From Rhizobium sp. NFR03 (GTDB lineage: Bacteria; Pseudomonadota; Alphaproteobacteria; Rhizobiales; Rhizobiaceae): 64,000 nucleotides of DNA. The DNA is taken from the NCBI RefSeq assembly GCF_900111275.1, contig NZ_FOGR01000001.1, positions 496,001 through 560,000 of the forward strand, written 5' to 3'. Shown in pieces: positions 1 to 9,147 of the stretch. A model generated the notes under the pieces. That model searched no databases. It had not been told where the DNA came from and saw only the letters and a list, made by a program, of their open reading frames with translations. Position numbers and translations under genes: made by a program. The stretch's first letter is position 1. Every line of letters begins with the position of its first letter.

Positions 1-108
1 GTGGCAGACGATCGACTTGAAGCCCAGCGCCTTGATCTGGTCGAGATCGGCGGCCGTGATCTGGCCGGTTACGGAGTATTCATCGTTGATCGGGCGGATG
101 TCGTCCAT
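1..108 (-). CDS. DUF442 (TIGR01244 / Blh N-terminal type) protein, start only
   Basis: Only the first 36 codons lie in the window; the gene runs off the left edge. The peptide begins MDDIRPINDEYSVTGQIT and continues ADLDQIKALGFKSIVCH. This matches the opening of the DUF442/TIGR01244 family, a phosphatase- or rhodanese-like fold that occurs alone or as the N-terminal part of the sulfur-metabolism protein Blh. A GAGGAG ribosome site lies 6 nt before the ATG. The catalytic part is outside the window, so stand-alone and fused forms cannot be told apart. Confidence 0.7.
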   Translation of the reverse strand, partial: MDDIRPINDEYSVTGQITAADLDQIKALGFKSIVCH

Positions 109-184
109 GCAAGTTCTCCTCGGCGCGCGGCGTGCCGCAACCTTCGCTCACGACGATGTAGGACGCCTTTGCGCCACACGTCAA

Positions 185-1030
185 TCATGCCCTGGGGGCC
201 GAAGCTCCATCGAGAAAGCCGAACATCAGTTCGTAGACGATCGCCTCGCCCGGCGAAAGCAGCGAGAGTTCGCCGCTTTCGGACAGGGCAGAACGCCGGG
301 CGATCCTGTGCGAAGCCGGCTCGATACTGACCACGTCGGCCTTGCCGCGCTGGCAACGCCAGATCTGGAGGAATGGCAGGCTGTCGGTTCTGAACCGGAC
401 CCGGAGGGTACGATGTTGAAGCGCAGGAAACGGACCGATCTCGACGCTTGCCCAGCCATCCTGAGTGACCGCGGGAAACAACATATGCGCGCTCTCGCCC
501 TCGCCGAATCGCCAGCCATTCGATCCGTTCGGGAGCATCTCACCCTGGATGCGCGTGCTGTCATCGAAGAACCGTCCAGCGATGTTGAGATGATACATCC
601 ACATCGGCGGGAACGGCGTGTCGCCGACGTTTTCGATCCTGTCTTCGAGATGAACGGCACCCTCCACCATCGACCACCGGCGCGTCAACCGCGCGACACC
701 CCCGTCCGCGAGACGGATATCGAGGCTTGCATCGCATGCATGCTCGTTCGCCGTCAGTGTTTCAGCCGGAACGCGCGTGCCGGACAGGGAGCCGTGCAAC
801 GGATAATGTCCGCCGGCCACGATGGGCTCGGGATGCCGGATATGGTCAGGACCGCAGGTAAAGAGAAAGCCCTTCAGCGCATGATCGATGCGCGGATCGC
901 CGTCGGAGGGGATGGCGTCGCCCGGCGAGAGGTCGATGCCATCGATCACGAGCGCCGCGACATCCAGTGCCGATGCGGGATCGAGGAGCAGCGTCACGAT
1001 TTTGCCGTCATGGCTTCCGTCTATGCGCAT
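185..1030 (-). CDS. DUF4432 family, aldose-1-epimerase-like protein
   Basis: The 281-residue protein resembles the DUF4432 family, whose members have the galactose-mutarotase beta-sandwich fold and are thought to bind sugars. Visible features are GHYPLHGSLSGTRV near the middle of the N-terminal half and the stretch PPMWMYHLNIAGRFF. The substrate is unknown. I chose the ATG at 1030 because AAGGTGA lies just upstream; a longer reading starting at 1090 has no such site. There is no signal peptide, so it is probably cytoplasmic. The family assignment is from recognition, not from a search. Confidence 0.75.
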   Translation of the reverse strand: MRIDGSHDGKIVTLLLDPASALDVAALVIDGIDLSPGDAIPSDGDPRIDHALKGFLFTCGPDHIRHPEPIVAGGHYPLHGSLSGTRVPAETLTANEHACDASLDIRLADGGVARLTRRWSMVEGAVHLEDRIENVGDTPFPPMWMYHLNIAGRFFDDSTRIQGEMLPNGSNGWRFGEGESAHMLFPAVTQDGWASVEIGPFPALQHRTLRVRFRTDSLPFLQIWRCQRGKADVVSIEPASHRIARRSALSESGELSLLSPGEAIVYELMFGFLDGASAPRA

Positions 1031-1190
1031 GTCGTCACCTTTCAGAAAGCCCAAGGCGTCGCTCTTGCGGATGGCCGCCTTGGCCGGCATATGGTTAGCA
1101 GTTCTTTAACGTTGAATTCAGTCTTTTCATATTAACGTCCAATTCCGCTTGTAGCTCGCGGGTCGGCCCGCCCATCAACAGGTTCATGTC

Positions 1191-2618
1191 GTGACGATCG
1201 CTCCGAGACGTATCCCTTCTTTCCTTGTCGCCGCCCTTGTGGCGGCTGGTCTCATACCGGTGTCCACACCGGCTGCGGCACAGTCGCGCATTGCACTGTC
1301 GCCGGATCAGGTTCTGGTGACGCCGCAGGGCGATATCCTGGATTATGTGCCTGAGAATGGCGAGGTTCGGGTGATGCGCGATGCGCGCGGCCGCACGGTC
1401 CTGGTGGATAATTGGGGCAACATCGTTGCGACGGTCATGGGATCACGCGCCGCAAACGAGGGGAGACGCCGCCCGCCGCCGGATCCTTACGGCGCGGCAC
1501 CCTATGGCGACGAAGCTTTCGGTGGGCAGCCTTCCGGAGAAGGGACGTTCGGCAACGAAGCCTACGGAGAGCGCCCGTATATTCGACAGCGTGGTGGCGC
1601 GAGCGGGGTTCCGGATTACCGCAATTTTGTACCCCCGGGCGTCGAGCGCGGCGATCTTCCGACCGCTGACCAGGAGGCTCCACAGGACGAAAACGACCTG
1701 GCCGCATTGCCGCCCGAACAGCCGGCAGCCTCGCAGGGCACTACCCTGCCCCGCGCGGCGGCGATCACGCGCAAGTCCAGCGCGGAAATCACCGCATTGC
1801 AGGTCTTCCTCGATCGTGAAGGCTTCTCGCCCGGTGTGATCGACGGGAAGAATGGCTCGAACGTCACCAAAGCCATCGAGGCGTGGCAGCAGGCGACGGG
1901 CGAAACGCTCGATCCGAACAACACGGAAGACACGCTGGAACGTCTGCGGCTGAGCGGCGGGCTCGCGATTACCACTTACACCATCACGGCGGCCGACGCG
2001 GCGGGCCCCTATGTTGCGCAGATTCCGGAAGATTACGCCCACAAGGCGCTGCTTCCGCACATGTCTTTCACCTCGACGGCGGAAATGCTGGGCGAGCGAT
2101 TCCATATGGACGAAGCCTACCTGCGGGAACTCAATCCCGGTGTCGATTTCACGATTCCCGGGACGATCATCAAGGTCATCAATCCCGGCGAACCGAAGAC
2201 CGGCAAGGTGACGCGCGTGGTCGCGGACAAGGCACGCAAGCAGGTGTTCGCCTATGACGAGGCGGGCGCGCTCATTGCCGCCTATCCGGCGACGATCGGC
2301 TCCTCGGACACACCATCGCCCTCAGGCACCGTGCAGGTTGACCGGATCGCCCTCAATCCCGGTTATACCTACAACCCGAAGATCAATTTCAAGCAGGGCG
2401 AGAACGACAAGGTTCTGACCCTTCAGCCCGGCCCCAACGGCCCTGTCGGCACGGTCTGGATCGCACTTTCGAAGCCCACCTACGGCATTCACGGCACGCC
2501 GGAGCCGTCGAAGATCGGCAAGACACAGAGCCACGGCTGCGTGCGACTGACCAACTGGGATGCGACGGAACTGGCCAAGATGGTCAGCGTCGGCACGACG
2601 GTGGAGTTTCTCGAATAA
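1191..2618 (+). CDS. L,D-transpeptidase (YkuD domain) with peptidoglycan-binding domain
   Basis: This exported 475-residue protein is expected to make or trim L,D cross-links in periplasmic peptidoglycan, or to attach proteins to it. Residues 1-30 are a signal peptide ending in PAAA/QS. A Gly/Tyr-rich linker follows (about 85-140), with repeated Phe/Tyr-Gly units. A PG_binding_1-like segment lies near 195-240. The C-terminal YkuD domain (about 340-475) carries YGIHGTPEP and the catalytic SHGCVRLTNWD, with Cys450 as nucleophile. The start is a GTG with a weak AGG upstream. It stands alone, divergent from the DUF4432 gene. Rhizobial genomes carry many such paralogs, so no specific symbol is given. 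Confidence 0.9.
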   Translation: MTIAPRRIPSFLVAALVAAGLIPVSTPAAAQSRIALSPDQVLVTPQGDILDYVPENGEVRVMRDARGRTVLVDNWGNIVATVMGSRAANEGRRRPPPDPYGAAPYGDEAFGGQPSGEGTFGNEAYGERPYIRQRGGASGVPDYRNFVPPGVERGDLPTADQEAPQDENDLAALPPEQPAASQGTTLPRAAAITRKSSAEITALQVFLDREGFSPGVIDGKNGSNVTKAIEAWQQATGETLDPNNTEDTLERLRLSGGLAITTYTITAADAAGPYVAQIPEDYAHKALLPHMSFTSTAEMLGERFHMDEAYLRELNPGVDFTIPGTIIKVINPGEPKTGKVTRVVADKARKQVFAYDEAGALIAAYPATIGSSDTPSPSGTVQVDRIALNPGYTYNPKINFKQGENDKVLTLQPGPNGPVGTVWIALSKPTYGIHGTPEPSKIGKTQSHGCVRLTNWDATELAKMVSVGTTVEFLE

Positions 2619-2834
2619 GCCGCTGACGCTTCGCCGCCCTCACGCCGGGGAAAACCGGATGGTCGGGAACATCCGGTGGGTGCCTTTAGAGGCAAAGCCT
2701 TGCGATGAACCTTGCCCCGCTCCTGATGAGGATCGCGCCGGCTCATCACCTCATCCGCTATTGTCATGACGCAGTGCCCGCAAGATCGGTTATCCCTCCG
2801 GTCAAAGACCTGAAAACGCGACAAGGATTGCGGC

Positions 2835-4136
2835 ATGGCGAATAAAAGCGCGCATTACAAGATTGGGCCGAACCTCTGGCATGCGACTGCGCCGCCTGCA
2901 CCCCAAACCACGGCCTTGCAGGGCGATATCACAGCAGATGTCGCCGTTATCGGCGGTGGTTTCACCGGTCTTTCGGCAGCGCTGCATCTTGCCGAACAGG
3001 GTGTGAAGGTCGTCCTCGTCGAAGCGCGCATGATCGGCTTCGGCGGCTCGGGGCGAAATGTCGGTCTCGTCAATGCCGGCATGTGGACGAAGCCGGCCGA
3101 CCTCATCGCTTCGCTCGGCAAGGAGCCCGGCGAGCGCTTGTTGCACGCGCTTGGCGATGGCCCGGCCCTTGTCTTCGATCTGATCGAACGGCACGAGATC
3201 CGGTGCGAAGCTGTTCGCAACGGCACGCTGCATATGGCTGTGGGGGCCGAGGGGCTTGCAGACATTACGGACCGGCAGGCACAATGGGCAGGCTTCGGCG
3301 CGCCGGTGGAGGTGCTCGATGCGGACCGCGCGCGCCAAATGACGGGTGCCGAGGGTTTTGCAGGCGGCCTTCTCGATCGACGTGCCGGTACGATCCAGCC
3401 CCTGGCCTATGCGCGGGGACTGGCGCACGCGGCTGTCAAAGCAGGAGTGCGCCTCTTCACCGAGACGCCGCTGACGGGGGCGACACGCCAAGGAGGCGAT
3501 TGGTTCTTGAAGACGCCATCGGGCAGCGTAAGCGCACCGAAGGTGGTGCTCGCCACCAATGCGTACGGCACGCTGATCGATGGCATGCCATGGAGCGCGC
3601 CGACGACCGAACTGACGATCCTTCCCTATTTCCAGTTCGCCACGAAGGCACTTTCCGCCAATGTCGCGGCCACGATCCTGCCGGATCGGCAGGGTTGCTG
3701 GGACACGGGCATGGTCATGACCTCGTTCCGCATGGACCAGCAGAACCGGCTGATCTTCGGCAGCATCGGGCGTCTCGATGCCTTGGCGACCGGTACACAC
3801 CGCGCCTTCGCCAAACGCTCTCTGGCGGCTCTGTTTCCACAACTGGGCAACATCGACTTCGAATATTGGTGGGACGGCCGCATCGGCATGACCACCAATG
3901 CCCTGCCCCGCCTGCACACCGTCGCGCCGGATGTTCTCTCGGTCAGCGGCTATAACGGCCGGGGCATCGCGCCCGGCACGGTCTTCGGCCGGGCGCTCGC
4001 TCATCACATCACCGGTGGCACCCACGCGATGCCGCTTGATGAAACGCCACTCGCACCCGACCCGTTGCGGACGGTCAAGTCTGCATTCTACCATGTCGGC
4101 GCGCAGGCAAAGCACCTGATCGACCGCCGCTTCTGA
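2835..4136 (+). CDS. FAD-dependent amine/amino-acid oxidase (DAO family, PuuB-like)
   Basis: The 433-residue cytoplasmic flavoenzyme has an N-terminal Rossmann FAD site, VAVIGGGFTGLSAAL (about 37-50), and a C-terminal FAD-contacting segment, VSGYNGRGIAPGT. Its length and layout fit gamma-glutamylputrescine oxidases and related DAO-fold oxidases, which convert a secondary amine or amino acid to an imine or aldehyde with H2O2 release. The neighbouring leftward operon encodes a glutamine-synthetase-like ligase and two dehydrogenases, so an oxidase of a gamma-glutamylated amine is a reasonable role. It is on the opposite strand and separated by a ParA-like gene, so co-function is inferred. Confidence 0.8.
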   Translation: MANKSAHYKIGPNLWHATAPPAPQTTALQGDITADVAVIGGGFTGLSAALHLAEQGVKVVLVEARMIGFGGSGRNVGLVNAGMWTKPADLIASLGKEPGERLLHALGDGPALVFDLIERHEIRCEAVRNGTLHMAVGAEGLADITDRQAQWAGFGAPVEVLDADRARQMTGAEGFAGGLLDRRAGTIQPLAYARGLAHAAVKAGVRLFTETPLTGATRQGGDWFLKTPSGSVSAPKVVLATNAYGTLIDGMPWSAPTTELTILPYFQFATKALSANVAATILPDRQGCWDTGMVMTSFRMDQQNRLIFGSIGRLDALATGTHRAFAKRSLAALFPQLGNIDFEYWWDGRIGMTTNALPRLHTVAPDVLSVSGYNGRGIAPGTVFGRALAHHITGGTHAMPLDETPLAPDPLRTVKSAFYHVGAQAKHLIDRRF

Positions 4137-4156
4137 GAATAAAAGGGATCATCTCT

Positions 4157-4191
4157 CCGGGGACGCAACACCGGTCAGGTCGCGTCCCCGG
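4157..4191. terminator. GC-rich hairpin between convergent genes
   Basis: Perfect 10-bp inverted repeat (CCGGGGACGC / GCGTCCCCGG) with a 15-nt loop, placed between the stop codons of the oxidase (+) and the ParA-like gene (-). There is no T tract, so intrinsic termination is possible but not certain. Confidence 0.5.
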
Positions 4192-4198
4192 ACGTAGA

Positions 4199-4891
4199 TC
4201 AGGCCGCGCGGCGGAAGGCGCGGGTGACGTGGAGCGGCACGAGGCGTCGAACCTCCTCGGCAAAGACACGTGCATTTTCACGCGCCTTATCGAGATTGCT
4301 GACGCGAGCCGGATCCATGGTCTGCAGCGTACCGCCGCAATCGAACACATCGCGGAAAGCCGCGCGCTCGATGATCGGCGTTTCCAGAACGCGCACGTTG
4401 CGGCTGGCCAGAAGCCCCTTCACGACCTGAAGCGCCCGCGTTGTCACCAGCGAGCTGACACGTGTCAGAACCACGGAATGATCGATGCGCACACCGGCCT
4501 GCTTCTGCAGCTGGGCCAGCAGCTCCAGAACCTGCGCGCCGCCCTTGGCATCCATGGAACAGCCCTGAATGGGGATGAGAACGTGGTCCGAAAGGCCGAT
4601 CGCGGTTGCCAGCAGGCTGTTGCGCGCACCGGCGAGATCGATGACGAAATAATCGGTGCTGCGACGGTTCTCGATGATGTGGCCCTGGATCGACGCCATC
4701 GTGATTTCCGAGATGACGTCGATGTTCGGCACGCGACCCGAAATGTCGTGCCACGTCGAAATCCAGCGCTGCGGGTCAGCATCGAGCACCGTCACACGGT
4801 TGCCGGCGCGCGCCAGTTCGGTTGCGAGAATGAGTGCTGCGGTGGTCTTGCCCGCGCCGCCTTTGGTGTTGGCGAATGTGATGACTGGCAT
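4199..4891 (-). CDS. ParA/VirC1-like ATPase, orphan
   Basis: This 230-residue P-loop ATPase belongs to the ParA/MinD superfamily. The deviant Walker A motif KGGAGKTT spans residues 10-17 with the signature lysine at 10, and the Walker A-prime motif VLDADPQ is near 36-41. The length and layout resemble small ParA and VirC1 proteins, which position DNA or protein cargo. No parB, parS-like repeats, replication genes or conjugation genes are nearby, so its cargo is unknown. A GAGG site precedes the ATG. About 95 nt further upstream is a sequence matching the CtrA consensus (4987-5002), suggesting cell-cycle control. It sits among amine catabolic genes with no evident link to them. Confidence 0.85.
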   Translation of the reverse strand: MPVITFANTKGGAGKTTAALILATELARAGNRVTVLDADPQRWISTWHDISGRVPNIDVISEITMASIQGHIIENRRSTDYFVIDLAGARNSLLATAIGLSDHVLIPIQGCSMDAKGGAQVLELLAQLQKQAGVRIDHSVVLTRVSSLVTTRALQVVKGLLASRNVRVLETPIIERAAFRDVFDCGGTLQTMDPARVSNLDKARENARVFAEEVRRLVPLHVTRAFRRAA

Positions 4892-4986
4892 GGAAACCTC
4901 GTTGGGGATGCAAAGCCCCGGTTTGGCCCCGCAAACAGCTCCAGCCCCTGAAGCTGCTGTGGTTAACCGAACCTTTCAAATCGTGG

Positions 4987-5002
4987 TTAACGAAGTGTTA
5001 AC
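4987..5002. promoter_or_regulatory. candidate CtrA-binding box upstream of the ParA-like gene
   Basis: The sequence reads TTAA-CGAAGTG-TTAAC, an exact match to the alphaproteobacterial CtrA consensus TTAA-N7-TTAAC. It is about 96 nt upstream of the ParA-like start codon. A further TTAAC half-site lies at 4963-4967. Binding is inferred from the sequence match only. Confidence 0.5.
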
Positions 5003-5078
5003 ACGCCATACGAGAACCAATGAGAGACAGCCTGACGCGAGCTTCGATGGAGACCCGCGTCAGGTGGAGATGCGTGGG

Positions 5079-6224
5079 TCAGATCGTTTCGATAAACAGC
5101 GCCCGCGCTGCATCGAGCGTCAGCGCGACAGGATTGCCGCCGGCTGTGGGATCGACGATCGCCATTTCGGCCATGCGGTCGATCTGGTCCGTGCCGACGC
5201 CGAGACCGGAGAGCGCATCGGGAACGCCAAGGCTCGTTCGCAGCGCGAGCACATAGTCGGTAAAGCCATCGAACCCGCCGGAAATGTCGAGATAGGCGGC
5301 CGCTCGCGCGATCTTTTCCTCGATAGCAGGCCGATTGAAGCGGAGCACCGCCGGCATGACGACCGCATTGGTCATGCCATGATGGGTGTTGTAGATCGCG
5401 CCGACGGGATGCGACAGCGCGTGAATGGCGCCGAGACCCTTCTGAAAGGCAACGGCGCCCATGGCGGCGGCACTCATCATGTTCGCACGCGCCTCGATAT
5501 CCTGTCCGTCGGTGAAGGCGCGCGGCAGGTAATCCTTGACGAGCCGCATACCTTCGAGCGCGATACCCTGCGACATCGGGTGATAGAACGGTGAGGAGTA
5601 GGCCTCCAGGCAATGGGCGAAGGCATCCATGCCGGTGCCCGCCGTAATCACCTGCGGCATGCCGACGGTCAGTTCCGGATCGCAGATCGTCACGGCCGGC
5701 AGGAACTTCGGGTGGAAGATGACCTTCTTGGTGTGCGTCCTGTGATCGGTGATAACGCTGGCGCGGCCGACCTCCGAGCCGGTGCCGGCCGTGGTAGGCA
5801 CAGCAATGATCGGCGCAATGCCCGGCAGGGACGCGCGCGTCCACCAGTCGCCGACATCCTCGAAATCCCAGACCGGCCGCGTCTGTCCGGCCATGAAGGC
5901 GACAGCCTTGCCGAGGTCCAGCCCGGAACCACCGCCGAACGCCACGACACCATCATGACCGCCATCGTGAAAGGCCTTCACGCCAGCTTCGAGGTTTACA
6001 TCGTTCGGATTGGGATCGACATCCGCGAAGATCGCGCGACCGAGGCCGGCAGCCTCCAGAATGTCCAGCGCGTTCTGCGTGATGGCCATCGGCGCAAGGC
6101 CACGGTCCGTCACCAGCAATGGCCGCTTCATGCCCACGGCCTTGCAGTGCTCGGCCAGTTCCTTGATGCGCCCCGCGCCGAACTTGATGGCGGTCGGGTA
6201 GCTCCAGTTAGCGGTAATGGTCAT
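5079..6224 (-). CDS. iron-containing alcohol dehydrogenase
   Basis: The 381-residue protein is a group III (Fe-ADH) NAD(P)-dependent alcohol dehydrogenase. It shows the nucleotide-binding GGGSGLDLGKA (about 97-107), the metal-binding region with MDAFAHCLEAYSS, and the HALSHPVGAIYNTHHG segment with clustered histidines. It is the last gene of the leftward amine operon, and its ATG overlaps the TGA of the aldehyde dehydrogenase by 4 nt, so the two are translationally coupled. It probably interconverts an alcohol and aldehyde from an amino alcohol or a diamine-derived intermediate, for example 4-hydroxybutyrate-type compounds. The exact substrate cannot be read from sequence. Confidence 0.85.
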   Translation of the reverse strand: MTITANWSYPTAIKFGAGRIKELAEHCKAVGMKRPLLVTDRGLAPMAITQNALDILEAAGLGRAIFADVDPNPNDVNLEAGVKAFHDGGHDGVVAFGGGSGLDLGKAVAFMAGQTRPVWDFEDVGDWWTRASLPGIAPIIAVPTTAGTGSEVGRASVITDHRTHTKKVIFHPKFLPAVTICDPELTVGMPQVITAGTGMDAFAHCLEAYSSPFYHPMSQGIALEGMRLVKDYLPRAFTDGQDIEARANMMSAAAMGAVAFQKGLGAIHALSHPVGAIYNTHHGMTNAVVMPAVLRFNRPAIEEKIARAAAYLDISGGFDGFTDYVLALRTSLGVPDALSGLGVGTDQIDRMAEMAIVDPTAGGNPVALTLDAARALFIETI

Positions 6225-7606
6225 GCCGTGACTTTCTTCAAATGGTAGGATTTCGGCCGGGTCAGATTGTGGAAGCCGAAGATGGAGAGCGAACCGCCGC
6301 GGCCGGTTTCCTTGACGCCGGTCCAGCAGAGTGCGGGATCGAGGTAGTCGGCCCGGTTCATGAACACGGTACCCGTTTCGATCTCGGCGCCAATGGCGGC
6401 AGCCCGTTCGGGGTCCTGCGTCCAGAGCGAGGCCGTCAGCCCGTATTTGCAGTCGTTCATCAGCGCGAGGGCTTGGGCATCGCTCTTCACTTTCATGATG
6501 CCGACGGCAGGGCCGAAGGTTTCCTCCGTCATGAATTCCATGGAATGATCGACATCGACGAGGATCTGCGGCGCGAGATAGGCACCGCCGTCATCGGCCG
6601 GAAACAGCTTCGGGTCGATCGTCGCTCGGGCGCCCTTCGAGATGGCATCGGCGACCTGCGCCCGCACCACGGCGGCAAAGCGTTTGTTGGCCATCGGCCC
6701 CAGCGTCGTTTCCGGATCGAGCGGATTGCCGAGCTTGTAGTTCGACACCCATGCGACAGATTTCTCGACGAAATCGTCGTAGAGACTCTCGTGGACGTAG
6801 ATGCGCTCGATGCCGCAGCAGCACTGGCCGGAATTATAGGTCGCGCCGTCCATCAGCGTGTCCACGGCCGCATCCAGATCGGCATCCTCCATGACGTAGC
6901 CGGGGTCCTTGCCGCCGAGCTCAAGACCGAGACCGGTGAAGGTGCCGGCCGCCGCACGCTCGATCGACCGTCCGCCTTCGACAGAGCCGGTGAAGTTGAC
7001 GAAATCGAAACTCTTCGCGGCAATCAGCCGGGCGCTCGTCTCGTGGTCGAGGAACAGGTTCTGGAACACGTCCTCCGGCATGCCGGCCTCCGTGAACGCG
7101 CGCACCATGCGTTCGCCGACGAGCAGCGTCTGGCTCGCATGCTTGATGATAACGACATTGCCCGCCATCAGGGCCGGCGCGATCGTGTTGATCGCCGTCA
7201 TATAGGGGTAGTTCCAGGGCGCGATCACGAAGACGACGCCGTGCGGTTCGCGCACGATCCGGCGCTCGAAACGGTCGCTCTCCTCGATCACCATGGGCTT
7301 CATCGCGTCGGCCGCAATCGAGGCGACATAGTTCGAGCGCTCGTTGAAGCCACGGAACTCGCCGCCATACTTCACCGGCCGGCCCATCTGCCAGGCAAGC
7401 TCCGGCACCACGTCCGCCACCATCTCGTTCAGCCGCGTGACACCCTTCAGTACCAGTTGGACCCGCTCCTCAAGCGGCCGCCTGGCCCAGGATTTCTGTG
7501 CCTTGCGCGCACGCGCCACGGCATCGGCAGCCGCTTCATAGGGCATGGCCTCGCGTTCGGCATAGACCGAGCCGTCGACCGGCGAAATGCATTGGATCAT
7601 CGTCAT
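6221..7606 (-). CDS. aldehyde dehydrogenase, NAD(P)-dependent
   Basis: The 461-residue enzyme oxidises an aldehyde to its acid. Catalytic features are LELGGKDPGYV with the general-base glutamate and YNSGQCCCGIERI with the nucleophilic cysteine. The ATG at 7606 is preferred because GGAG lies 6 nt before it; upstream in-frame sequence is low in family similarity. It is the fourth gene of the amine operon and overlaps the next gene by 4 nt. By analogy with PuuC, it would oxidise a gamma-glutamyl-aminoaldehyde, but the neighbouring alcohol dehydrogenase suggests a hydroxylated substrate is also possible. Confidence 0.85.
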   Translation of the reverse strand: MTMIQCISPVDGSVYAEREAMPYEAAADAVARARKAQKSWARRPLEERVQLVLKGVTRLNEMVADVVPELAWQMGRPVKYGGEFRGFNERSNYVASIAADAMKPMVIEESDRFERRIVREPHGVVFVIAPWNYPYMTAINTIAPALMAGNVVIIKHASQTLLVGERMVRAFTEAGMPEDVFQNLFLDHETSARLIAAKSFDFVNFTGSVEGGRSIERAAAGTFTGLGLELGGKDPGYVMEDADLDAAVDTLMDGATYNSGQCCCGIERIYVHESLYDDFVEKSVAWVSNYKLGNPLDPETTLGPMANKRFAAVVRAQVADAISKGARATIDPKLFPADDGGAYLAPQILVDVDHSMEFMTEETFGPAVGIMKVKSDAQALALMNDCKYGLTASLWTQDPERAAAIGAEIETGTVFMNRADYLDPALCWTGVKETGRGGSLSIFGFHNLTRPKSYHLKKVTA

Positions 7607-7693
7607 TCTCAACTCCAAAGGCAGGCGGCCCGCAGGCCATCGTCTTGACGCGGTGGGACGATGTGGCATGCCGCACCCCGACAGGTTTTGCAA

Positions 7694-9058
7694 TCAGGCC
7701 CGCTCGAAACCACGCGCTACCTCCCAGTCCGTCACGCGGCGATCGTATTCCTCCTGCTCCCAGGTGCCAGCACGGGTATAATGGTCGATCACGTCGTCGC
7801 CGAAAGCCTGACGCAGCATGGCCGAGTTCGTCATGAGGTCCGTCGCGTGCCGCAACGTCTTCGGGATCTCGCGGATGTCCTTCCCGGAATAGGCGTCACC
7901 CGCAAAGGGCGCCTCCAGTTCCAGCTTGCCTTCGATGCCGGCAATGCCCGCCGCCAGCAGCGCCGCCATGGCGAGGTAGGGATTGAGGTCCGAGCCGCCA
8001 ACGCGGCATTCGATGCGGATGCCCTTCGTGCCCTCGCCGCAAAGGCGATAGCCGGCCGTTCGGTTGTCCTTCGACCAGACGGCCTTGGTAGGTGCAAACG
8101 TGCCGGCCATGAACCGCTTGTAGGAATTGATGTAAGGCGCAAGGAAATAGGTGATCTCGCCCGCATGGGTCAGCAGACCGGCGATATAGTGCCGCATCGT
8201 CTCCGACATCCCGTATTCGCCCTGACTGTCGAAGAAGTGCGACGTCTTGCCGTCGAGGCTCCAGAGCGACTGGTGAATGTGAGAGGAGGAGCCGGCGGCA
8301 TTCATGTGCCACTTCGCCAGGAACGTAATCGCCTTGCCCTTGGACCAGGCAATCTCCTTGCAGCCGTTCTTGATGATCACATGCCGATCGGCCATGTCGA
8401 GCGCTTCTGCATAGCGGACATTGATCTCTTCCTGGCCCGCCGAGGCCTCACCCTTGGAGTTCTCGACAGGAATGCCCGCGCCCTGCAACCCCTTCCGGAT
8501 CGCCCGCATCACGTCCTCTTCCTTGGTGGTCTGGAAGATGTGGTAGTCCTCGTTATAGCCGCTGGCGAGCTTCAGATCGCGATAGCCGCTTTCGCGGGCG
8601 TGGTCGTAGGTCTGGTCGAACAGGAAGAATTCGAGTTCGCTTGCCATGAAGGCCTTCAGCCCCATGGCTTCCAGCCGCTTCACCTGCCGCTTGAGGATGG
8701 CACGCGGCGAATGCGGGACCTCCTGATGCGTGTGGTGATCGAGCACGTCGCAGAGCACGAGCGCCGTGCCGTCGAGCCAGGGAATCCGGCGAAGAGTGCC
8801 GAGATCCGGCTTCATCGTATAATCGCCATAGCCGGACTCCCAGCTCGTGGACGCGTATCCGGTCACCGTCTCCATTTCGAGGTCGGTGGCCAGCAGATAG
8901 TTGCAGCTATGTGTTTCCTCGAACGCGCTTTCGACGAAATATTCGGCCTGAAAGCGCTTCCCCATCAGCCGCCCCTGCATGTCGATCTGGCAGGCAAGGA
9001 CCGTGTCGATACGGCCTTCGGCAACGTCGGTCTTCAGCTCTTCGAACAAATAGGTCAT
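7694..9058 (-). CDS. glutamine-synthetase family protein, likely gamma-glutamyl-amine ligase
   Basis: The 454-residue protein has the glutamine synthetase fold: an N-terminal beta-grasp region, then ATP/metal-site motifs including MASELEFFLFD, EASAGQEEINVRYA, NAAGSSSHIHQSLW and GGSDLNPYLAMAALLAAG. The regulatory Tyr region of GlnA is absent, and the length fits PuuA-like and IpuC-like enzymes, which ligate glutamate to an amine using ATP. Its place between an APC permease and an aldehyde dehydrogenase supports amine catabolism rather than ammonia assimilation. The amine substrate is unknown. Confidence 0.85.
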   Translation of the reverse strand: MTYLFEELKTDVAEGRIDTVLACQIDMQGRLMGKRFQAEYFVESAFEETHSCNYLLATDLEMETVTGYASTSWESGYGDYTMKPDLGTLRRIPWLDGTALVLCDVLDHHTHQEVPHSPRAILKRQVKRLEAMGLKAFMASELEFFLFDQTYDHARESGYRDLKLASGYNEDYHIFQTTKEEDVMRAIRKGLQGAGIPVENSKGEASAGQEEINVRYAEALDMADRHVIIKNGCKEIAWSKGKAITFLAKWHMNAAGSSSHIHQSLWSLDGKTSHFFDSQGEYGMSETMRHYIAGLLTHAGEITYFLAPYINSYKRFMAGTFAPTKAVWSKDNRTAGYRLCGEGTKGIRIECRVGGSDLNPYLAMAALLAAGIAGIEGKLELEAPFAGDAYSGKDIREIPKTLRHATDLMTNSAMLRQAFGDDVIDHYTRAGTWEQEEYDRRVTDWEVARGFERA

Positions 9059-9147
9059 CAGGGCGTCCTGTCTGCAAGTGTCATGAGGCAGCTTGGGCTA
9101 TGATCGGCGGCACCCTCTTCGGGTGCCGCCTCGCGTTGCAAGGCGTG

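Noticed and set aside
17-1135. A long plus-strand reading frame covering the DUF4432 gene
   Set aside because: It has no ribosome site, has rare composition and Arg/His-rich content, and is antisense to a gene with a recognised family.
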